Shown: in pieces, positions 17,296-28,431 of the stretch
How positions within the stretch are numbered: position 1 is the stretch's first letter
Layout: every line of letters starts with the position of its first letter
Source: Clostridium manihotivorum
Lineage (GTDB): Bacteria; Bacillota; Clostridia; Clostridiales; Clostridiaceae
Assembly (NCBI RefSeq): GCF_004015185.1
Contig: NZ_CP025746.1
Span: 3,737,776 to 3,801,775 of the forward strand
Reading direction: 5' to 3'
DNA length: 64,000 bases
The notes under the pieces: model-generated
Database searches by the model: none
Seen by the model: the letters and a program-made list of their open reading frames with translations, nothing else
Told to the model about the DNA's origin: nothing
Translations under genes and position numbers: made by a program

Positions 17296-17895
17296 CTATT
17301 TTTCTGTATTAATAGCAGCTTTATTCTTAACAAAATAATCTACTCCAGAAAGTATTGTTACAATTACTGCTAAATACAAAGAAACGGTTGGTGCTATATC
17401 AAAAAACTTGTTCATAAAACTATTATCAGTCACTAAATTTGTTAAGTATTTAGAGGATCCAATATTTACTTTTAATAAAAGTAATATTATTGCAACAATC
17501 TGAATTACAGTTTTTATTTTTCCCCACCAGCTAGCAGCGATAACAGTACCATCAGCTGCTGCAATAGTCCTTAACCCAGATACAGCAAACTCTCTAGCTA
17601 TTATTATTACTGCAGCCCAACTTGGTACTACATGCAATTCAACTAATGATATAAGTGCTGATGTAACCAGAAGCTTATCTGCTAAAGGATCCATAAACTT
17701 ACCAAATCTAGTAATTTGATTTCTACTTCTAGCTATGTATCCATCTAATTTATCAGTTAATGAAGCTAATACAAAAATAAAAGTAGCTATAAAAGTACTA
17801 TATGTTAAATCTCTAAAAGCTATAAAAACCAAAAAAATAGGCACCAAGAATATCCTGATTATAGTAAGTCTATTCGCAAGATTCATTATAAACAA
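17296..17895 (-). CDS. pgsA: CDP-diacylglycerol--glycerol-3-phosphate 3-phosphatidyltransferase
   Basis: A 199-residue membrane enzyme that makes phosphatidylglycerol phosphate, the first committed step to phosphatidylglycerol and cardiolipin. The CDP-alcohol phosphotransferase motif D-G-x2-A-R-x8-G-x3-D-x3-D is complete from DGYIAR near 51 to MDPLADK near 68-74. About five membrane helices surround it. The gene overlaps the end of rimO by 26 bases; an ATG three codons later is also possible. The rimO-pgsA-recA order is common in Firmicutes. Confidence 0.95.
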   Translation of the reverse strand: MFIMNLANRLTIIRIFLVPIFLVFIAFRDLTYSTFIATFIFVLASLTDKLDGYIARSRNQITRFGKFMDPLADKLLVTSALISLVELHVVPSWAAVIIIAREFAVSGLRTIAAADGTVIAASWWGKIKTVIQIVAIILLLLKVNIGSSKYLTNLVTDNSFMNKFFDIAPTVSLYLAVIVTILSGVDYFVKNKAAINTEK

Positions 17896-19213
17896 CCCCT
17901 AACAAATCATATTCAGTAGAATCAACAATTTTAACTTTTAGTATGTCACCAATATTTAGTTCATTATTCGCAGCATTGATTATGATATTACCATCTATTT
18001 CAGGAGACATTTCATAAGATCTTCCTAAATAACTTCCTTCTTCTAGTTGTTCTATTAAAACATCATACACATTGCCAATCTTTTCTTTGTTGATAGCTTC
18101 TGAAACTTCCATTTGAGTAAGCATAAGAAGATCTTCTCTTTTAGCTTTAACTTCCTCATCAACATGATTTGGCATTGCATAAGCTGCTGTTCCTTCTTCT
18201 TTAGAATATTTAAACACCCCAACTTTGTCTAATTTATATTCTTTTAGGAAATTTTTTAATTCACTAAAATCTTCATCTGTTTCACCTGGAAAACCTACTA
18301 TAAGCGATGTTCTTAAGGTTATTCCATCAACCTTTTGTCTTAAAAGATTAATTTTATCTATTATCGCCTGTTTTGTAGTTTTTCTTCCCATGGCCTTTAA
18401 TATATTATCACTTATATGCTGTATAGGTAAATCTAAATATTTGCATACCTTAGGATTTGATGCAATTTCGTCTATTAATTCATCATATATCTCTTCAGGA
18501 TAGCAATAAAGCACTCTTATCCACTGAATACCATCTATTCTACTTAATTCATTCATTAATACATGTAGTTTGTTTGCATCATATAAATCAATACCGTATC
18601 TAGTTGTATCTTGACCAATAAGAATAAGTTCTTTAACTCCATTAAGAGCTAAGGTCTTAGCCTCTTCTACTATACCTTCTAACTGCCTGCTTCTATATTT
18701 ACCCCTTATTTTAGGTATAATACAGTAAGTACAGAAATTGTCACAGCCTTCTGATATTCTTATGTAAGCAGTAGCTTTATCAGTAGTAATAACTCTTTCA
18801 CCTTCGTTAATGTTTATATTGCTGTATTCCAATTTAGTTATTTTTGATTTTTCACTGTTTATGAAAGAATTTATAAGCTCATCAATTTTATTATAATCAT
18901 TAACTCCAAGCATAATGTCAATTTCAGGCATAAGCTCAGTAAGCTCAGTTCCATATCTTTGAGTTAAACAGCCTGTGGCGATAAGCAACCTACAGTTATA
19001 TTTATTTTTATATTCTGCCATTTCTAATATTGTATCAATAGACTCCTGTTTAGCTTTTTCTATAAAGCCACAAGTATTAACTATAATTATATCTGCAGAT
19101 TTAGGGTCATTAGTTAATTCATAATCTCTTTTTAGCTTACCCAGCATAATTTCAGAATCAACTCTATTTTTGTCGCATCCTAGGCTTATCAAGCCCACCT
19201 TATATTTTGTCAA
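17870..19213 (-). CDS. rimO: ribosomal protein S12 methylthiotransferase RimO
   Basis: A 447-residue radical SAM enzyme that adds a methylthio group to an aspartate of S12. The N-terminal UPF0004 domain starts [19 protein letters not shown]; the radical SAM cluster cysteines are in [11 protein letters not shown]; a TRAM domain ends the protein. I set the start at TTG (19213): AGGAGGAATTACG directly precedes it and the extra upstream residues lack family similarity. It is followed without a gap by pgsA. Confidence 0.94.
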   Translation of the reverse strand: MTKYKVGLISLGCDKNRVDSEIMLGKLKRDYELTNDPKSADIIIVNTCGFIEKAKQESIDTILEMAEYKNKYNCRLLIATGCLTQRYGTELTELMPEIDIMLGVNDYNKIDELINSFINSEKSKITKLEYSNININEGERVITTDKATAYIRISEGCDNFCTYCIIPKIRGKYRSRQLEGIVEEAKTLALNGVKELILIGQDTTRYGIDLYDANKLHVLMNELSRIDGIQWIRVLYCYPEEIYDELIDEIASNPKVCKYLDLPIQHISDNILKAMGRKTTKQAIIDKINLLRQKVDGITLRTSLIVGFPGETDEDFSELKNFLKEYKLDKVGVFKYSKEEGTAAYAMPNHVDEEVKAKREDLLMLTQMEVSEAINKEKIGNVYDVLIEQLEEGSYLGRSYEMSPEIDGNIIINAANNELNIGDILKVKIVDSTEYDLLGVVYNESCE

Positions 19214-19303
19214 CGTAATTCCTCCTGTGTTCAATACAATATAATATAATAAATAATACAAATTAATTTTAAAACTGTTTTACTATTAAAACAAGTATTT
19301 TTT

Positions 19304-21595
19304 CTACATATTCTCAAGTTCTTCCTTTGTTATAAGTACTTGTCTTGGCTTACTTCCATCCTTTGGCGATATTATATTGTTTTCTTCTAGCTGTTCCATA
19401 ATTCTTGCAGCCCTATTAAAGCCTACCCTGAGCTTTCTCTGAAGAAAGGATGTAGACGCTTGACCAGTTTCAACTACTATTCTTATAGCTTCCTCTAAGA
19501 GTTCATCTCCATCATCTGGATTTGCTGCATTTGAAGAAGAAGTAACCTCGCTATTTATATGGTCTATTATCTCAGTTTCATAAGATGTTTCTTCCGATGT
19601 ACCTTTTATGAAATTAACCACTTGTTCCACTTCTTCTTCTGAGATAAATGCACCTTGAATTCTCACAGGTTTTGCCTCTCCCACTGGGTAGAAAAGCATA
19701 TCCCCTTTTCCTAATAGTTTTTCAGCTCCTGAAGAGTCTAGTATGGTTCTCGAGTCAATCTGACTAGAAACAGCAAAGGATATTCTAGATGGAATATTGG
19801 CCTTAATAACTCCTGTGATGACATCTACAGAAGGTCTCTGTGTTGCAATTACAAGATGCATACCGGCAGCTCTAGCCATTTGTGCTAGTCTTGCTATATA
19901 ATCTTCCACATCATTAGGGCAAGCCATCATAAGATCTGCAAGCTCATCAACAATTATTACTATCCAAGGTAGCTTCTCTGTAATGATTCCCTTGTCAAAT
20001 AAATTATTATAAGATTCTATATTTCTTACACCGCTATCAGCAAATAATTTATATCTTCTAGTCATCTCATTTACTGCCCAGTTCAATGCTGCAGCAGCTT
20101 TTTTAGGGTCAGTTACTACTGGAATTAATAATTGTGGAATTCCATTATATACATTCAATTCAACAACCTTAGGATCCACCATTAAAAGCTTAACTTCCGC
20201 TGGAGAATATTTGTATAGAATACTTATTATCAAAGTATTTATACATACACTCTTACCAGATCCTGTGGCCCCTGCAATTAACAAGTGAGGCATCTTACTC
20301 AAATCTGCTACGATTGACTTACCAGCTATATCCTTACCAAGTGCAAAAGCCAAATTACTTTTGGCATTTATAAATTCATCAGAATCCAAGACTTCCCTAA
20401 GAAACACTGGTGTAAGTTCTTTGTTTGGCACCTCTATTCCCACTGCTGCTTTTCCAGGAATAGGTGCCTCTATTCTTACGCCATTAGCTGCAAGACCTAA
20501 AGCTATATCATCAGATAAATTAACAATCTTACTTACTTTAACTCCAGCACTAGGCTGTAACTCAAACCTCGTTACTGAAGGTCCTTTTGTTACTTGTACA
20601 ATTTTTGCCTCTACTCCAAAACTATTCAAAGTATCTTCCAATTTAGTTACGTTTTGAAGTAAGTCTTTTTTATCTTCCTTCTTTAGTTTTGATGCAGAAT
20701 TTACATTTAGAAGCTCAGTGGAAGGAATTATATATTCAGTTTCCTCTGAAGATAGTAGTCTCTCTGTTAATTCCTTGTTTACATCCTCTTTCACTTCATT
20801 ATCCAAGGCTTTTTTCTTATCAGAAACTCTATTGCTATTAGCAGTACTATCAGTGATTTCAACTTTTGTTGGAGCACTTTCTGACACCACTTCTTCATGA
20901 ATTGATGCATTTTTCATAAAGTCCAATATCTTTATTTTATTATTTATACCATTTATGAACTCATTTTGATCATTATTTTTTTCCTCAAGTACAAGGAATT
21001 CTTCTTTAGGCTCTACTTTATTAGGCTTTTCAACATTCTTATCCTTTTTCTCTGGAAATAGCTTAATATTCATGTTTATTGAATCTAAAGAAAAATCAAA
21101 GCCAACAATAAAAAGTATTACGTATACAGCCATATTAAGAATAAAGGTACCTATTGTACCTATTAATCTATATATAGGCAAGGTTATAGAAAAGCCAATA
21201 ACTCCACTGTGAAAATAGCTTTTAGAACCAATTATAGCTTTTAAAGAGTTGGTAAAGCTAGTACTATCGTAATAGTTGGTTATTGAAATAACTTGTATAA
21301 ATATCAATGAATTTATTATACCGGCAGTTATAATTATAAAAGTTTTAGAAAGTATTATACTTCCTTTAGATTTTATATATATTATTGATAAATAAATCAT
21401 GTATAAAGGCAATATGAAAGTACCTATTCCAATTGCTGATGTAAAAAAATACTTAGAAAAATATGAAAGATACCCAGCTGCATCACTATATATACTTATA
21501 GCTAAAACCAAACTTATAGCTAATAGTATTATTCCTGTAATATCTGAGTTCTTCTTTTTCTGATTTTTTTTACTTGTAGATTTCTTCTTTGCCAT
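19304..21595 (-). CDS. ftsK: DNA translocase FtsK/SpoIIIE
   Basis: A 763-residue septal DNA pump. Four N-terminal membrane helices (about 15-165) are followed by an acidic linker, the RecA-like motor with Walker A GATGSGKS and Walker [10 protein letters not shown], and a C-terminal gamma winged helix ([20 protein letters not shown]) that reads DNA orientation. AAAGGGGTGAATAAT fixes the ATG at 21595 rather than 57 bases upstream. In sporulating cells this protein packs the chromosome into the forespore. It lies between tepA and rimO, as in related genomes. Confidence 0.96.
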   Translation of the reverse strand: MAKKKSTSKKNQKKKNSDITGIILLAISLVLAISIYSDAAGYLSYFSKYFFTSAIGIGTFILPLYMIYLSIIYIKSKGSIILSKTFIIITAGIINSLIFIQVISITNYYDSTSFTNSLKAIIGSKSYFHSGVIGFSITLPIYRLIGTIGTFILNMAVYVILFIVGFDFSLDSINMNIKLFPEKKDKNVEKPNKVEPKEEFLVLEEKNNDQNEFINGINNKIKILDFMKNASIHEEVVSESAPTKVEITDSTANSNRVSDKKKALDNEVKEDVNKELTERLLSSEETEYIIPSTELLNVNSASKLKKEDKKDLLQNVTKLEDTLNSFGVEAKIVQVTKGPSVTRFELQPSAGVKVSKIVNLSDDIALGLAANGVRIEAPIPGKAAVGIEVPNKELTPVFLREVLDSDEFINAKSNLAFALGKDIAGKSIVADLSKMPHLLIAGATGSGKSVCINTLIISILYKYSPAEVKLLMVDPKVVELNVYNGIPQLLIPVVTDPKKAAAALNWAVNEMTRRYKLFADSGVRNIESYNNLFDKGIITEKLPWIVIIVDELADLMMACPNDVEDYIARLAQMARAAGMHLVIATQRPSVDVITGVIKANIPSRISFAVSSQIDSRTILDSSGAEKLLGKGDMLFYPVGEAKPVRIQGAFISEEEVEQVVNFIKGTSEETSYETEIIDHINSEVTSSSNAANPDDGDELLEEAIRIVVETGQASTSFLQRKLRVGFNRAARIMEQLEENNIISPKDGSKPRQVLITKEELENM

Positions 21596-21652
21596 ATTAT
21601 TCACCCCTTTTACTACTTCTACACATAGAGATAAATTTCCTCCAAAAACCAT

Positions 21653-21685
21653 AAATAAACCATAGGATTTACCTATGGTTTATTT
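21653..21685 (-). terminator. terminator after tepA
   Basis: AAATAAACCATAGG and CCTATGGTTTATTT form a perfect 14-bp stem with a 5-base loop, overlapping the tepA stop region and preceding ftsK. Confidence 0.75.
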
Positions 21686-22365
21686 ACACTATCTATCATT
21701 GAGTTCAATTTGTCAAGTGCCTCTTTTATCCCCCCAACTTCATCTATAAGTCCATAATCCACTGCTTCTTTTCCTACTAAGATAGTTCCCATATCATTCA
21801 AAAGCTCATCAGTTTGAAGCATAAGAGTTCTAAGAGTTTCTTTATTTATCTTAGAGGTTCTTATTATAAATTCATTTATACGCTCCTGCATTTTATTAAA
21901 ATACTTAAAAGTCTGAGGAACTCCAAGTATTAATCCATTCATTCTTATAGGATGTAGTATCATTGTAGCAGAAGGTGATATAAATGAGTAATCAGAGGCA
22001 GTTGCTAAAGGAACGCCTATAGAGTGTCCTCCACCTATTACTAGAGATACAGTAGGTTTGCTTAGACTTCTTATCATCTCTGATATAGCAAGCCCAGCTT
22101 CCACATCACCACCAACAGTGTTCAAAATGGTTAAAATACCTTCTACCTTCTCATTTTGTTCCATCTCTATTAACTGAGGTATTACATGCTCATATTTAGT
22201 GGTCTTTGTTTGCGGAGGTAATACACCATGCCCCTCTATCTGACCAATTATAGATAATATATGAATTCTTTGCTGCACATCTTGAGTAGAATTCGTATTG
22301 CCAAGTTCTTTTATGGATTCAATTTTATCATCTGTTCTTTTTTCTTCATTTTTTATTTCGCTCAT
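21673..22365 (-). CDS. tepA: ClpP-family serine protease (TepA/YmfB type)
   Basis: A 230-residue ClpP-like protease not linked to a Clp ATPase. The nucleophile serine lies in [11 protein letters not shown] and the histidine in [10 protein letters not shown]; the N-terminal [20 protein letters not shown] is typical of the YmfB/TepA branch, reported to aid protein translocation and secretion in Bacillus. AGGAGGAGTGATC decides the ATG at 22365. The gene lies between dapG and ftsK, the same neighbourhood as in B. subtilis. Confidence 0.88.
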   Translation of the reverse strand: MSEIKNEEKRTDDKIESIKELGNTNSTQDVQQRIHILSIIGQIEGHGVLPPQTKTTKYEHVIPQLIEMEQNEKVEGILTILNTVGGDVEAGLAISEMIRSLSKPTVSLVIGGGHSIGVPLATASDYSFISPSATMILHPIRMNGLILGVPQTFKYFNKMQERINEFIIRTSKINKETLRTLMLQTDELLNDMGTILVGKEAVDYGLIDEVGGIKEALDKLNSMIDSVNKP

Positions 22366-22423
22366 GATCACTCCTCCTGTACTCCTATATTTTGTACAAG
22401 AGAGTAAGCATTTATTCAATTAT

Positions 22424-23617
22424 TTACATAAAAGCTTTATGAAGTACGTTAATTGCTTTTTCTACATCGAAGGAATGTATTAAGCACCATATAGTAGCAT
22501 GAGAATCTGCTGTTTGAAGTACTTCTATATTATTATCATCTAAGGTTCTTATTATCTTTGCCATTACTCCAGGAATTCCCTTCATTCTAGAACCTATTAA
22601 AGAAATTTTGCTACATTCTTTAACCAAATGATAAATAATATTTCTATCTTTTAATATTGTCTCCAACTTTGTTAAGTCTTCTGAATCTATTGTAAATATT
22701 TTTTCTTTAGGAAATATATTTATAAGATCTAAACTTATCTTATTTTCAGCTAAGGTATCCAACACCTTTTTATATTCATTTTTATTTTCGTTATCTGCAT
22801 CAGTTATAGTTACTTGAATCCTTCCAGACATGTGAGTAATACCAGTCAAAATACGAGGATCGCTGCTGTCACCAACATTGTCAATAACTGTACCTTTGCA
22901 CTTAGACATAGTATTTCTTATTACAAGAGGTATATTGCCTCTCATGGCTATTTCAACTGCTCTTGGATGGATAACTTTAGCCCCTTGATCTGCGAATTGA
23001 AACACTTCGTTATAGCTTATTTTATCTATTAGATTAGCGTCTTCTACTATTCTTGGATCGGCAGTCATAATTCCATCTACATCAGTGAATATCTCTATCT
23101 GCTCACTTTTCAGAGCTACACCTAATATAGATGCTGTTGTATCACTTCCACCTCTTCCTATAGTAGTAAAATTACCTTCGCTGTCCATCCCTTGAAATCC
23201 GCAAACTACAGGAACTATACCATCATTTAGCAAATGAAGAATTCTCTTTGTGTCCACATCTAGCAGACGTGCATTAGTAAAGTCACTATTAGTTATTATA
23301 CCAGCTTGTCCTCCAGTTAGAGGGGTAGCTTTAATATTATTCATATAGAGCTCCTGGCATAATACTGTAGAACTAATTATTTCTCCACAACACATCAACA
23401 TATCTGTTGTATGCTTGTTCGCATTTTTAAAATCACTATTTAATAGCGAAAGTAGTGTGTCTGTGGCATAAGGCTCACCTTTTCTGCCCATAGCAGAAAC
23501 TACAACCACTGGTGAATACCCCTTGTTTATTGCCTCTTTAATTTTTTCGATGACTTGTTCTCTTCTTTCAGATGTAGATACTGAAGTCCCACCAAACTTT
23601 TGTATGATGATTTTCAA
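22424..23617 (-). CDS. dapG: aspartate kinase (DapG-type)
   Basis: A 397-residue aspartokinase that phosphorylates aspartate, the first step to diaminopimelate, lysine, threonine and methionine. KFGGTSVS at 7-14 is the kinase signature; a second conserved block is GRGGSDTTAS near 151; the C-terminal 130 residues hold two ACT domains for feedback control. The start codon is TTG with AAGGAGTGATAT upstream. In Bacillus, asd and dapA flank dapG; here both are absent, so this kinase stands alone between ymxH and tepA. Confidence 0.93.
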   Translation of the reverse strand: MKIIIQKFGGTSVSTSERREQVIEKIKEAINKGYSPVVVVSAMGRKGEPYATDTLLSLLNSDFKNANKHTTDMLMCCGEIISSTVLCQELYMNNIKATPLTGGQAGIITNSDFTNARLLDVDTKRILHLLNDGIVPVVCGFQGMDSEGNFTTIGRGGSDTTASILGVALKSEQIEIFTDVDGIMTADPRIVEDANLIDKISYNEVFQFADQGAKVIHPRAVEIAMRGNIPLVIRNTMSKCKGTVIDNVGDSSDPRILTGITHMSGRIQVTITDADNENKNEYKKVLDTLAENKISLDLINIFPKEKIFTIDSEDLTKLETILKDRNIIYHLVKECSKISLIGSRMKGIPGVMAKIIRTLDDNNIEVLQTADSHATIWCLIHSFDVEKAINVLHKAFM

Positions 23618-23632
23618 AATATCACTCCTTTG

Positions 23633-23908
23633 TTAAAGCTTAGTTCTTTTAATCATTTCCTCTTCAACGTCAAGAATAATTGTTTTAGCACCTATCTTTT
23701 TCACATAATCCCATGGTATTTCAAGAAATTCATCTCCACCAAATAGGCTAAACTTTGATATATTAATATTTATGATAAGAAATTTTAATTTTCCTTCATC
23801 ATCTATAACTATATCATTGCTTGATAAAGAATTATACTTTTCACCATCATTGACGTTTATTATTTCATATCTTTCCATCTCAGATAAATACTTAATATTG
23901 TCACTCAT
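23633..23908 (-). CDS. ymxH: YlmC/YmxH family sporulation-associated PRC-barrel protein
   Basis: A 91-residue PRC-barrel-like protein (MERYEIINVNDGEKYN, then FLEIPWDYVKKIGAKTIILD). Family members occur in spore formers, next to the M16 peptidase and dap genes; their molecular role is not established. AAGGAGGTGTGCTATC gives the start at 23908; an upstream ATG lacks a ribosome site. It lies 16 bases before dapG. Confidence 0.85.
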   Translation of the reverse strand: MSDNIKYLSEMERYEIINVNDGEKYNSLSSNDIVIDDEGKLKFLIININISKFSLFGGDEFLEIPWDYVKKIGAKTIILDVEEEMIKRTKL

Positions 23909-23959
23909 GATAGCACACCTCCTTAACATCAAGTTATGATACCAAGGAGGATTTTATGC

Positions 23960-25255
23960 TTAGATATTTCCTTCACTAGTATTGTATGCAGCTATATCCT
24001 TTTGTGCTAGCGTGGACAACGTATCTATATCAATTTCTTTTCCGACAAAAGCTCCGTTTATAATTCCAGGCTTGAAGCATTCTTCAAGCATACTATGTAC
24101 AGTTTCAAAGTTTATCTTATCGATTTTACTTATTATATCTTCTGGCTTATTTATCTTATTTAAAAATAGCACTGATTTACCATTACTGAACATCCTACTG
24201 CTTGTGCTTTCTAAACCTAGAACATAATTTGCTTTTATCTTTTCTTTATTAATATCTAGTTGCTCTTTGGTTATTCCTTTTGTTATAAAAAGCTGTAATT
24301 CTTCATTTATTGCTTGCAGTGTTTGCTCAGCATACACTGGGTTAAGTCCTACATAAATGTTCATCATTCCAACATTCTTATATGATAAAGGATATGAGTA
24401 TACCGAATAACAAACTCCCATTTCTTCACGAATCTTTTGAAAAAGTAAAGAGGAGGCTCCACCACCTAAGATATTATTAAGAACTATTAAATTATACCCA
24501 TTATCTTCTCCAATTGGAACCCCTTTTAAGCCTAAGTTTATATGAAGTTGTTCAATATCTTTTTCTGCACTAACAAAATTATTCATAAAGCTTGGCGTAG
24601 AATACTCTGTTACAATATCTCTTTCCACAGACCAGTTACCAAAATAACATTCCACTAACTTTATAAGTTCTTTATAATCGAATTTTCCACAGACTGATAA
24701 TACTGAATTTTTAGGTGTATAGTGGGACTCTATATACTTTGTTATAATTTCTCTGTTAAAAGATCTTACCGTGTCAGGTGTCCCTAATATTGGATAAGAT
24801 AATGAATCATCACCAAAAGCAGCTTTAGCATGAATATCAGAAAGTACATCTTCAGGAGTATCTTCACCCATGTTTATTTCTTCAACAACAACTCCTTGCT
24901 CTTTTTGAATATCTTCTTCACTAAATTTGGAATTAAACATCATATCGGATAATACTTCTAAACATAGTTCTGCATGAGTAGAAAGTGCTTTAAAATAATA
25001 ACAAGTAGATTCTTTACTTGTATATGCATTTATTTGGCCTCCTACATTCTCAATATCTTCTGCTATCTTCTTAGCGCTTCTATTTTTTGTACCTTTGAAC
25101 ATCATATGTTCTATAAAATGTGAGATACCATTATTATTTAGATTTTCATTTCTTGACCCATTTTCAACATGTAATCCTATGCTTATAGAGTCAACGTGAT
25201 CTATATACTCTGTTACAACTCTTAGACCATTGGATAATGTGTACAGATTATACAT
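23960..25255 (-). CDS. M16 family zinc peptidase (MlpA/YmxG-like)
   Basis: A 431-residue pitrilysin-family metallopeptidase. The inverted zinc motif HxxEH appears as HFIEHMMFKGT near 47-57, and the distal glutamate lies in VVVEEINMGED near 125. Two homologous halves are recognisable (active N-half, inactive C-half). It is cytoplasmic, with no signal peptide. Homologues (ymxG/mlpA) sit at this place in Bacillus between pnp and ymxH. AGGAGGTATTTTT precedes the ATG. Confidence 0.93.
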   Translation of the reverse strand: MYNLYTLSNGLRVVTEYIDHVDSISIGLHVENGSRNENLNNNGISHFIEHMMFKGTKNRSAKKIAEDIENVGGQINAYTSKESTCYYFKALSTHAELCLEVLSDMMFNSKFSEEDIQKEQGVVVEEINMGEDTPEDVLSDIHAKAAFGDDSLSYPILGTPDTVRSFNREIITKYIESHYTPKNSVLSVCGKFDYKELIKLVECYFGNWSVERDIVTEYSTPSFMNNFVSAEKDIEQLHINLGLKGVPIGEDNGYNLIVLNNILGGGASSLLFQKIREEMGVCYSVYSYPLSYKNVGMMNIYVGLNPVYAEQTLQAINEELQLFITKGITKEQLDINKEKIKANYVLGLESTSSRMFSNGKSVLFLNKINKPEDIISKIDKINFETVHSMLEECFKPGIINGAFVGKEIDIDTLSTLAQKDIAAYNTSEGNI

Positions 25256-25449
25256 AAAAATACCTCCTTATAATAAAAAATTCTATAAAGGTACCTTCTT
25301 TAAAGAATTTTTTTCAGCATTAGCCTTTTAAATGCATTTTTAACTAATATTTAAGGCCACATATTATATTTTATTCTTTCGATTATATTGTGCTTTTAAT
25401 TGTATGTTATATACCAATCTGCTTTACCTTTAATATAGTTTTAAAAACG

Positions 25450-25486
25450 AAAAAATCGCTAATGCGACTTTCATTAGTGATTTTTT
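25450..25486. terminator. bidirectional terminator between pnp and M16 peptidase
   Basis: AAAAAATCGCTAATG and CATTAGTGATTTTTT form a 15-bp stem with one mispair, flanked by A and T runs suited to both strands. It belongs to the recurring TCGCT hairpin family. Confidence 0.8.
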
Positions 25487-25495
25487 GAGTATAAG

Positions 25496-25525
25496 AATAA
25501 AAAGGCAATTTTTAAGTTGCCCTTT
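25496..25525 (-). terminator. pnp terminator
   Basis: On the minus strand GGCAA pairs with TTGCC and is followed by TTTTTATTC, directly after the pnp stop. Confidence 0.7.
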
Positions 25526-25530
25526 CATAT

Positions 25531-27639
25531 TTATTCTTTTGGCTTTTCTTCTTGTGATTCTGCTATTGCATCTTTTCTAGATAGATTTATTCTTCCTTGA
25601 TTATCTATATCAGTAACCTTTACTAATATCTCATCACCAACAGATACAATATCTTCAACCTTATTTACTCTACTTACATCTAATTTAGAAATGTGAACTA
25701 AACCTTCTTTATTAGGTAATATTTCAACAAAAGCTCCAAACTGAGCTATCTTAACAACCTTACCCAAATAAATTTCTCCAGCTTTTACTTCACGAGTAAG
25801 TCCATCTATTATCTTCAATGCTTCTTTAACGCCTTCATGATCTGAAGAAGATACAAAAACCTTACCATCATCTTTTATATCTATCTTAACACCAGTATCA
25901 GCAATTATCTTATTAATTACTTTTCCACCAGCTCCGATTACATCTCTAATCTTATCAGGATCAATTTGTATTGCAGAAGTCTTAGGTGCATATAATGAAA
26001 CTTCTTCTCTTGGACCTGGGATACATGCCTTTATCTTTTCAAGAATTCCAAGTCTTGCTTTCCTAGCATCATATATAGCTGTTCTTATGCAGTATTCTGA
26101 TAAACCAGCAATCTTAGTATCTACTTGAATAGAAGTTATACCTTTCTCTGTTCCTGCCACCTTAAAGTCCATATCTCCAAAGAAATCTTCAATACCTTGT
26201 ATGTCAGTTAATACTTCTTCTTCTGATAAGTCTTCTGAAGTGATTAATCCCATAGCTATACCTGCTGCTGGTCTCTTAATTGGAACTCCTGCATCTAATA
26301 AAGCTAAAGTTGATCCACAAACTGATGCTTGCGATGTAGAACCGTTAGAGCTTAATACTTCTGAAACTAGTCTTATTGTGTATGGGAATTCTTCTTCTGA
26401 TGGTATAAGTGGCTCTAAAGCTCTTTCTGCTAAAGCACCATGGCCTATTTCTCTTCTACCTGGTCCTCTTAAAGGTCTGACTTCACCAACACTGTAAGAA
26501 GGGAAGTTATAGTGATGCATATATCTTTTAGATTCTTCTTCTCCAATACCATCTAAAATCTGAACATCTCCTATAGCACCTAAAGTAGCTACAGTCATAA
26601 CTTGTGTAAGACCTCTAGTAAATATACCAGTTCCGTGAGTTCTTGGTAATACTCCTACTTCACAGTTTATTGGTCTTACTTGATCAAAAGCTCTTCCATC
26701 AGGACGTCTTCTTTCATGTAAAAGCATATCTCTTACGATTTCTTTTTGAATTCTATATACAACATCGTTAACATCAGACATGTTATCAGGATAAACTTCA
26801 GCAAAGTGATCTATTACACTCTTCTTAACTTCATCCATTTCTACATTTCTTTCATTCTTATCGATAATGTACATAGCTTTCTTTATCATTTCAAAAGAGT
26901 ACTCACGTACTGTCTTTTCTAACTCAGCATCAACCTTATATATTAAAGGTTCCTTCTTTTCTTTTCCATAAAGCTTCATTGCTTCTTCTTGGAAAGCAAC
27001 TATACCTTTACATGCTTCAAAACCAAAGTTAATAGCATTGATCATAGTTTCTTCTGGTATTTCATGTCCACCAGCTTCTATCATCATAACTCTATCTTTA
27101 GTTGCACATATAGTTAAGAATAATATACTTTCTTCTCTTTGTTTTGATGTTGGGTTAAGTATAAACTCATCACCAATTAAACCTACTTGTACTGCAGCTA
27201 CTGGAGTTGTAAATGGTATGCTTGATAGACAAAGAGCAGTGGATGCTGCATTTATCGCAAGAATTTCTGGAAGGTTATCTTTTTCTACAGAAACTACTGT
27301 ACAAACTACTTGTACGTCATTTCTATATCCTTTTGGGAATAGTGGTCTAAGCGGTCTATCGACAGCTCTTCCATTTAGAATTGCTTTTTCTGAAGGCTTA
27401 CCCTCTCTCTTGATAAATCCTCCAGGTATTTTTCCTACTGCATATAATCTTTCTTCATACTCTACACTTAGAGGAAAAAAGTCAATCCCCTGTCTTGGTG
27501 CTTCTGAAGCATTTGCATTTGTTAATATTACTGTATCACCATAACTCATAAGAATAGCAGCATCAGAAAGCATTCCAATCTTTCCAAATTCTACTTTCAT
27601 CTTTCTACCAGCTACAGTGGTTTCATGAAAATGGTTCAT
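25531..27639 (-). CDS. pnp: polyribonucleotide nucleotidyltransferase (PNPase)
   Basis: A 702-residue phosphorolytic 3'-5' exoribonuclease. Two RNase PH domains (about 5-225 and 305-545) flank an alpha-helical domain; then a KH domain ([15 protein letters not shown]) and an S1 domain ([20 protein letters not shown]) complete the usual trimer subunit. The phosphate-site segment [10 protein letters not shown] is intact. GGAAGGAGGTATTAACAC precedes the ATG. It follows rpsO, with a 410-base structured leader between them that may allow autoregulation, as known for pnp in other bacteria. Confidence 0.97.
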   Translation of the reverse strand: MNHFHETTVAGRKMKVEFGKIGMLSDAAILMSYGDTVILTNANASEAPRQGIDFFPLSVEYEERLYAVGKIPGGFIKREGKPSEKAILNGRAVDRPLRPLFPKGYRNDVQVVCTVVSVEKDNLPEILAINAASTALCLSSIPFTTPVAAVQVGLIGDEFILNPTSKQREESILFLTICATKDRVMMIEAGGHEIPEETMINAINFGFEACKGIVAFQEEAMKLYGKEKKEPLIYKVDAELEKTVREYSFEMIKKAMYIIDKNERNVEMDEVKKSVIDHFAEVYPDNMSDVNDVVYRIQKEIVRDMLLHERRRPDGRAFDQVRPINCEVGVLPRTHGTGIFTRGLTQVMTVATLGAIGDVQILDGIGEEESKRYMHHYNFPSYSVGEVRPLRGPGRREIGHGALAERALEPLIPSEEEFPYTIRLVSEVLSSNGSTSQASVCGSTLALLDAGVPIKRPAAGIAMGLITSEDLSEEEVLTDIQGIEDFFGDMDFKVAGTEKGITSIQVDTKIAGLSEYCIRTAIYDARKARLGILEKIKACIPGPREEVSLYAPKTSAIQIDPDKIRDVIGAGGKVINKIIADTGVKIDIKDDGKVFVSSSDHEGVKEALKIIDGLTREVKAGEIYLGKVVKIAQFGAFVEILPNKEGLVHISKLDVSRVNKVEDIVSVGDEILVKVTDIDNQGRINLSRKDAIAESQEEKPKE

Positions 27640-27691
27640 GTGTTAATACCTCCTTCCGGTTACTTATGTAAAACTTTACTTTAAATTGTTT

Positions 27692-27708
27692 AAAAATCGC
27701 TAAAGCGA
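27692..27708 (-). terminator. hairpin in the rpsO-pnp spacer
   Basis: TCGC-TAAA-GCGA with A5 before it on the plus strand, so T5 after it on the minus strand. It may attenuate transcription into pnp. Confidence 0.55.
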
Positions 27709-27726
27709 GTTTCATTAGTATTTTCT

Positions 27727-27771
27727 AATCTGCCTTTAAAAAGTTAAAACTAAAGTTAAGGGCGGATTTTT
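27727..27771. terminator. second hairpin in the rpsO-pnp spacer
   Basis: AATCTGCC and GGCGGATT (8 bp with one wobble), followed by T5 on the plus strand; on the minus strand the T-tract is missing, so it points away from pnp. Confidence 0.45.
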
Positions 27772-27773
27772 CA

Positions 27774-28018
27774 CTTTACTCTTATGTCATAACTATTTTA
27801 AATATAATACAACATAGTTATTCACTGATTTATAAAAAACGCAGTTGATTTAAGAGTAAAATTTGTCCAATACACTTTTTATAAATTATTATATGTGTAT
27901 TTTACTCTGAAGATTTGTATAAGAAGGTTTTTATAGACTAATATATATTATTTTCTCTTTAAATCTTAAGAAATTATTCATTATTTACTTAAAATTTTAC
28001 AATTTTGTAGAGAGTAAA
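27774..28018 (-). promoter_or_regulatory. structured pnp upstream region with repeated GAGTAAA boxes
   Basis: Four copies of GAGTAAA or its complement (near 27775, 27857, 27905 and 28010) alternate in direction. AGAGTAAA and TTTACTCT (about 27857-27909), with an inner ATACAC/GTGTAT stem, can form a long hairpin, and ATAACTAT/ATAGTTAT near 27786-27820 another. It lies upstream of pnp and could be the mRNA leader or the target of a regulator. No gene is seen. Confidence 0.4.
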
Positions 28019-28023
28019 ATAAT

Positions 28024-28042
28024 AGAGCGGTATAACCGCTCT
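28024..28042 (-). terminator. rpsO terminator
   Basis: AGAGCGG and CCGCTCT form a 7-bp stem followed by ATTATTTT on the minus strand, just past rpsO. Confidence 0.75.
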
Positions 28043-28049
28043 TATCAGA

Positions 28050-28313
28050 TTAACCTCTTATACCTAATTTTCCGATTATTGCTCTGTATCTTTCGATATC
28101 TTGAGAAGATAGGTAATTTAAAAGACCTCTTCTTTGACCAACCATCATTAGAAGACCTCTTCTTGAATGGTGATCCTTTTTATGAACCTTTAAATGTTCA
28201 GTTAAGTAGTTGATTCTTTCAGTTAATAGTGCTATTTGCACTTCTGGTGAACCAGTATCTCCTTCATGTCTTGCGTGTTGAGCAATAATTTCTTGTTTTC
28301 TTGCCTTATCCAT
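28050..28313 (-). CDS. rpsO: 30S ribosomal protein S15
   Basis: An 87-residue ribosomal protein that binds 16S rRNA early in 30S assembly. The sequence [19 protein letters not shown] and [21 protein letters not shown] are near-universal S15 segments. The ATG at 28313 has TGGAGGTGTATACA before it; the upstream in-frame GTG/ATG would add five residues with no ribosome site. It has its own consensus promoter, a structured leader and its own terminator, between ribF and pnp. Confidence 0.97.
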   Translation of the reverse strand: MDKARKQEIIAQHARHEGDTGSPEVQIALLTERINYLTEHLKVHKKDHHSRRGLLMMVGQRRGLLNYLSSQDIERYRAIIGKLGIRG

Positions 28314-28328
28314 TGTATACACCTCCAA

Positions 28329-28388
28329 AATTATCCCCTAGTTCCAAGAAAAAGATGGCAAACCTTTGATCTTAGGATTAGGTTCTCA
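28329..28388 (-). promoter_or_regulatory. candidate S15 autoregulatory leader
   Basis: The about 60-base leader after the rpsO promoter contains CCTA/TAGG, CCTAAGAT/TCTTGG and AGAT/ATCT pairings, so alternative hairpins are possible. S15 is known to repress its own mRNA in several bacteria; applying that here is inference. Confidence 0.35.
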
Positions 28389-28393
28389 AACGT

Positions 28394-28422
28394 ATTATAG
28401 CAGAACTGATTTTCGTTGTAAA
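28394..28422 (-). promoter_or_regulatory. rpsO promoter
   Basis: TTTACA (28417-28422), 17 bases, then a perfect TATAAT (28394-28399) on the minus strand, between ribF and rpsO. Confidence 0.85.
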
Positions 28423-28431
28423 TGAATTTTT

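Noticed and set aside
27038..27544. 168-codon plus-strand open frame inside pnp
   Set aside because: Antisense to conserved PNPase sequence, with no recognisable domain.
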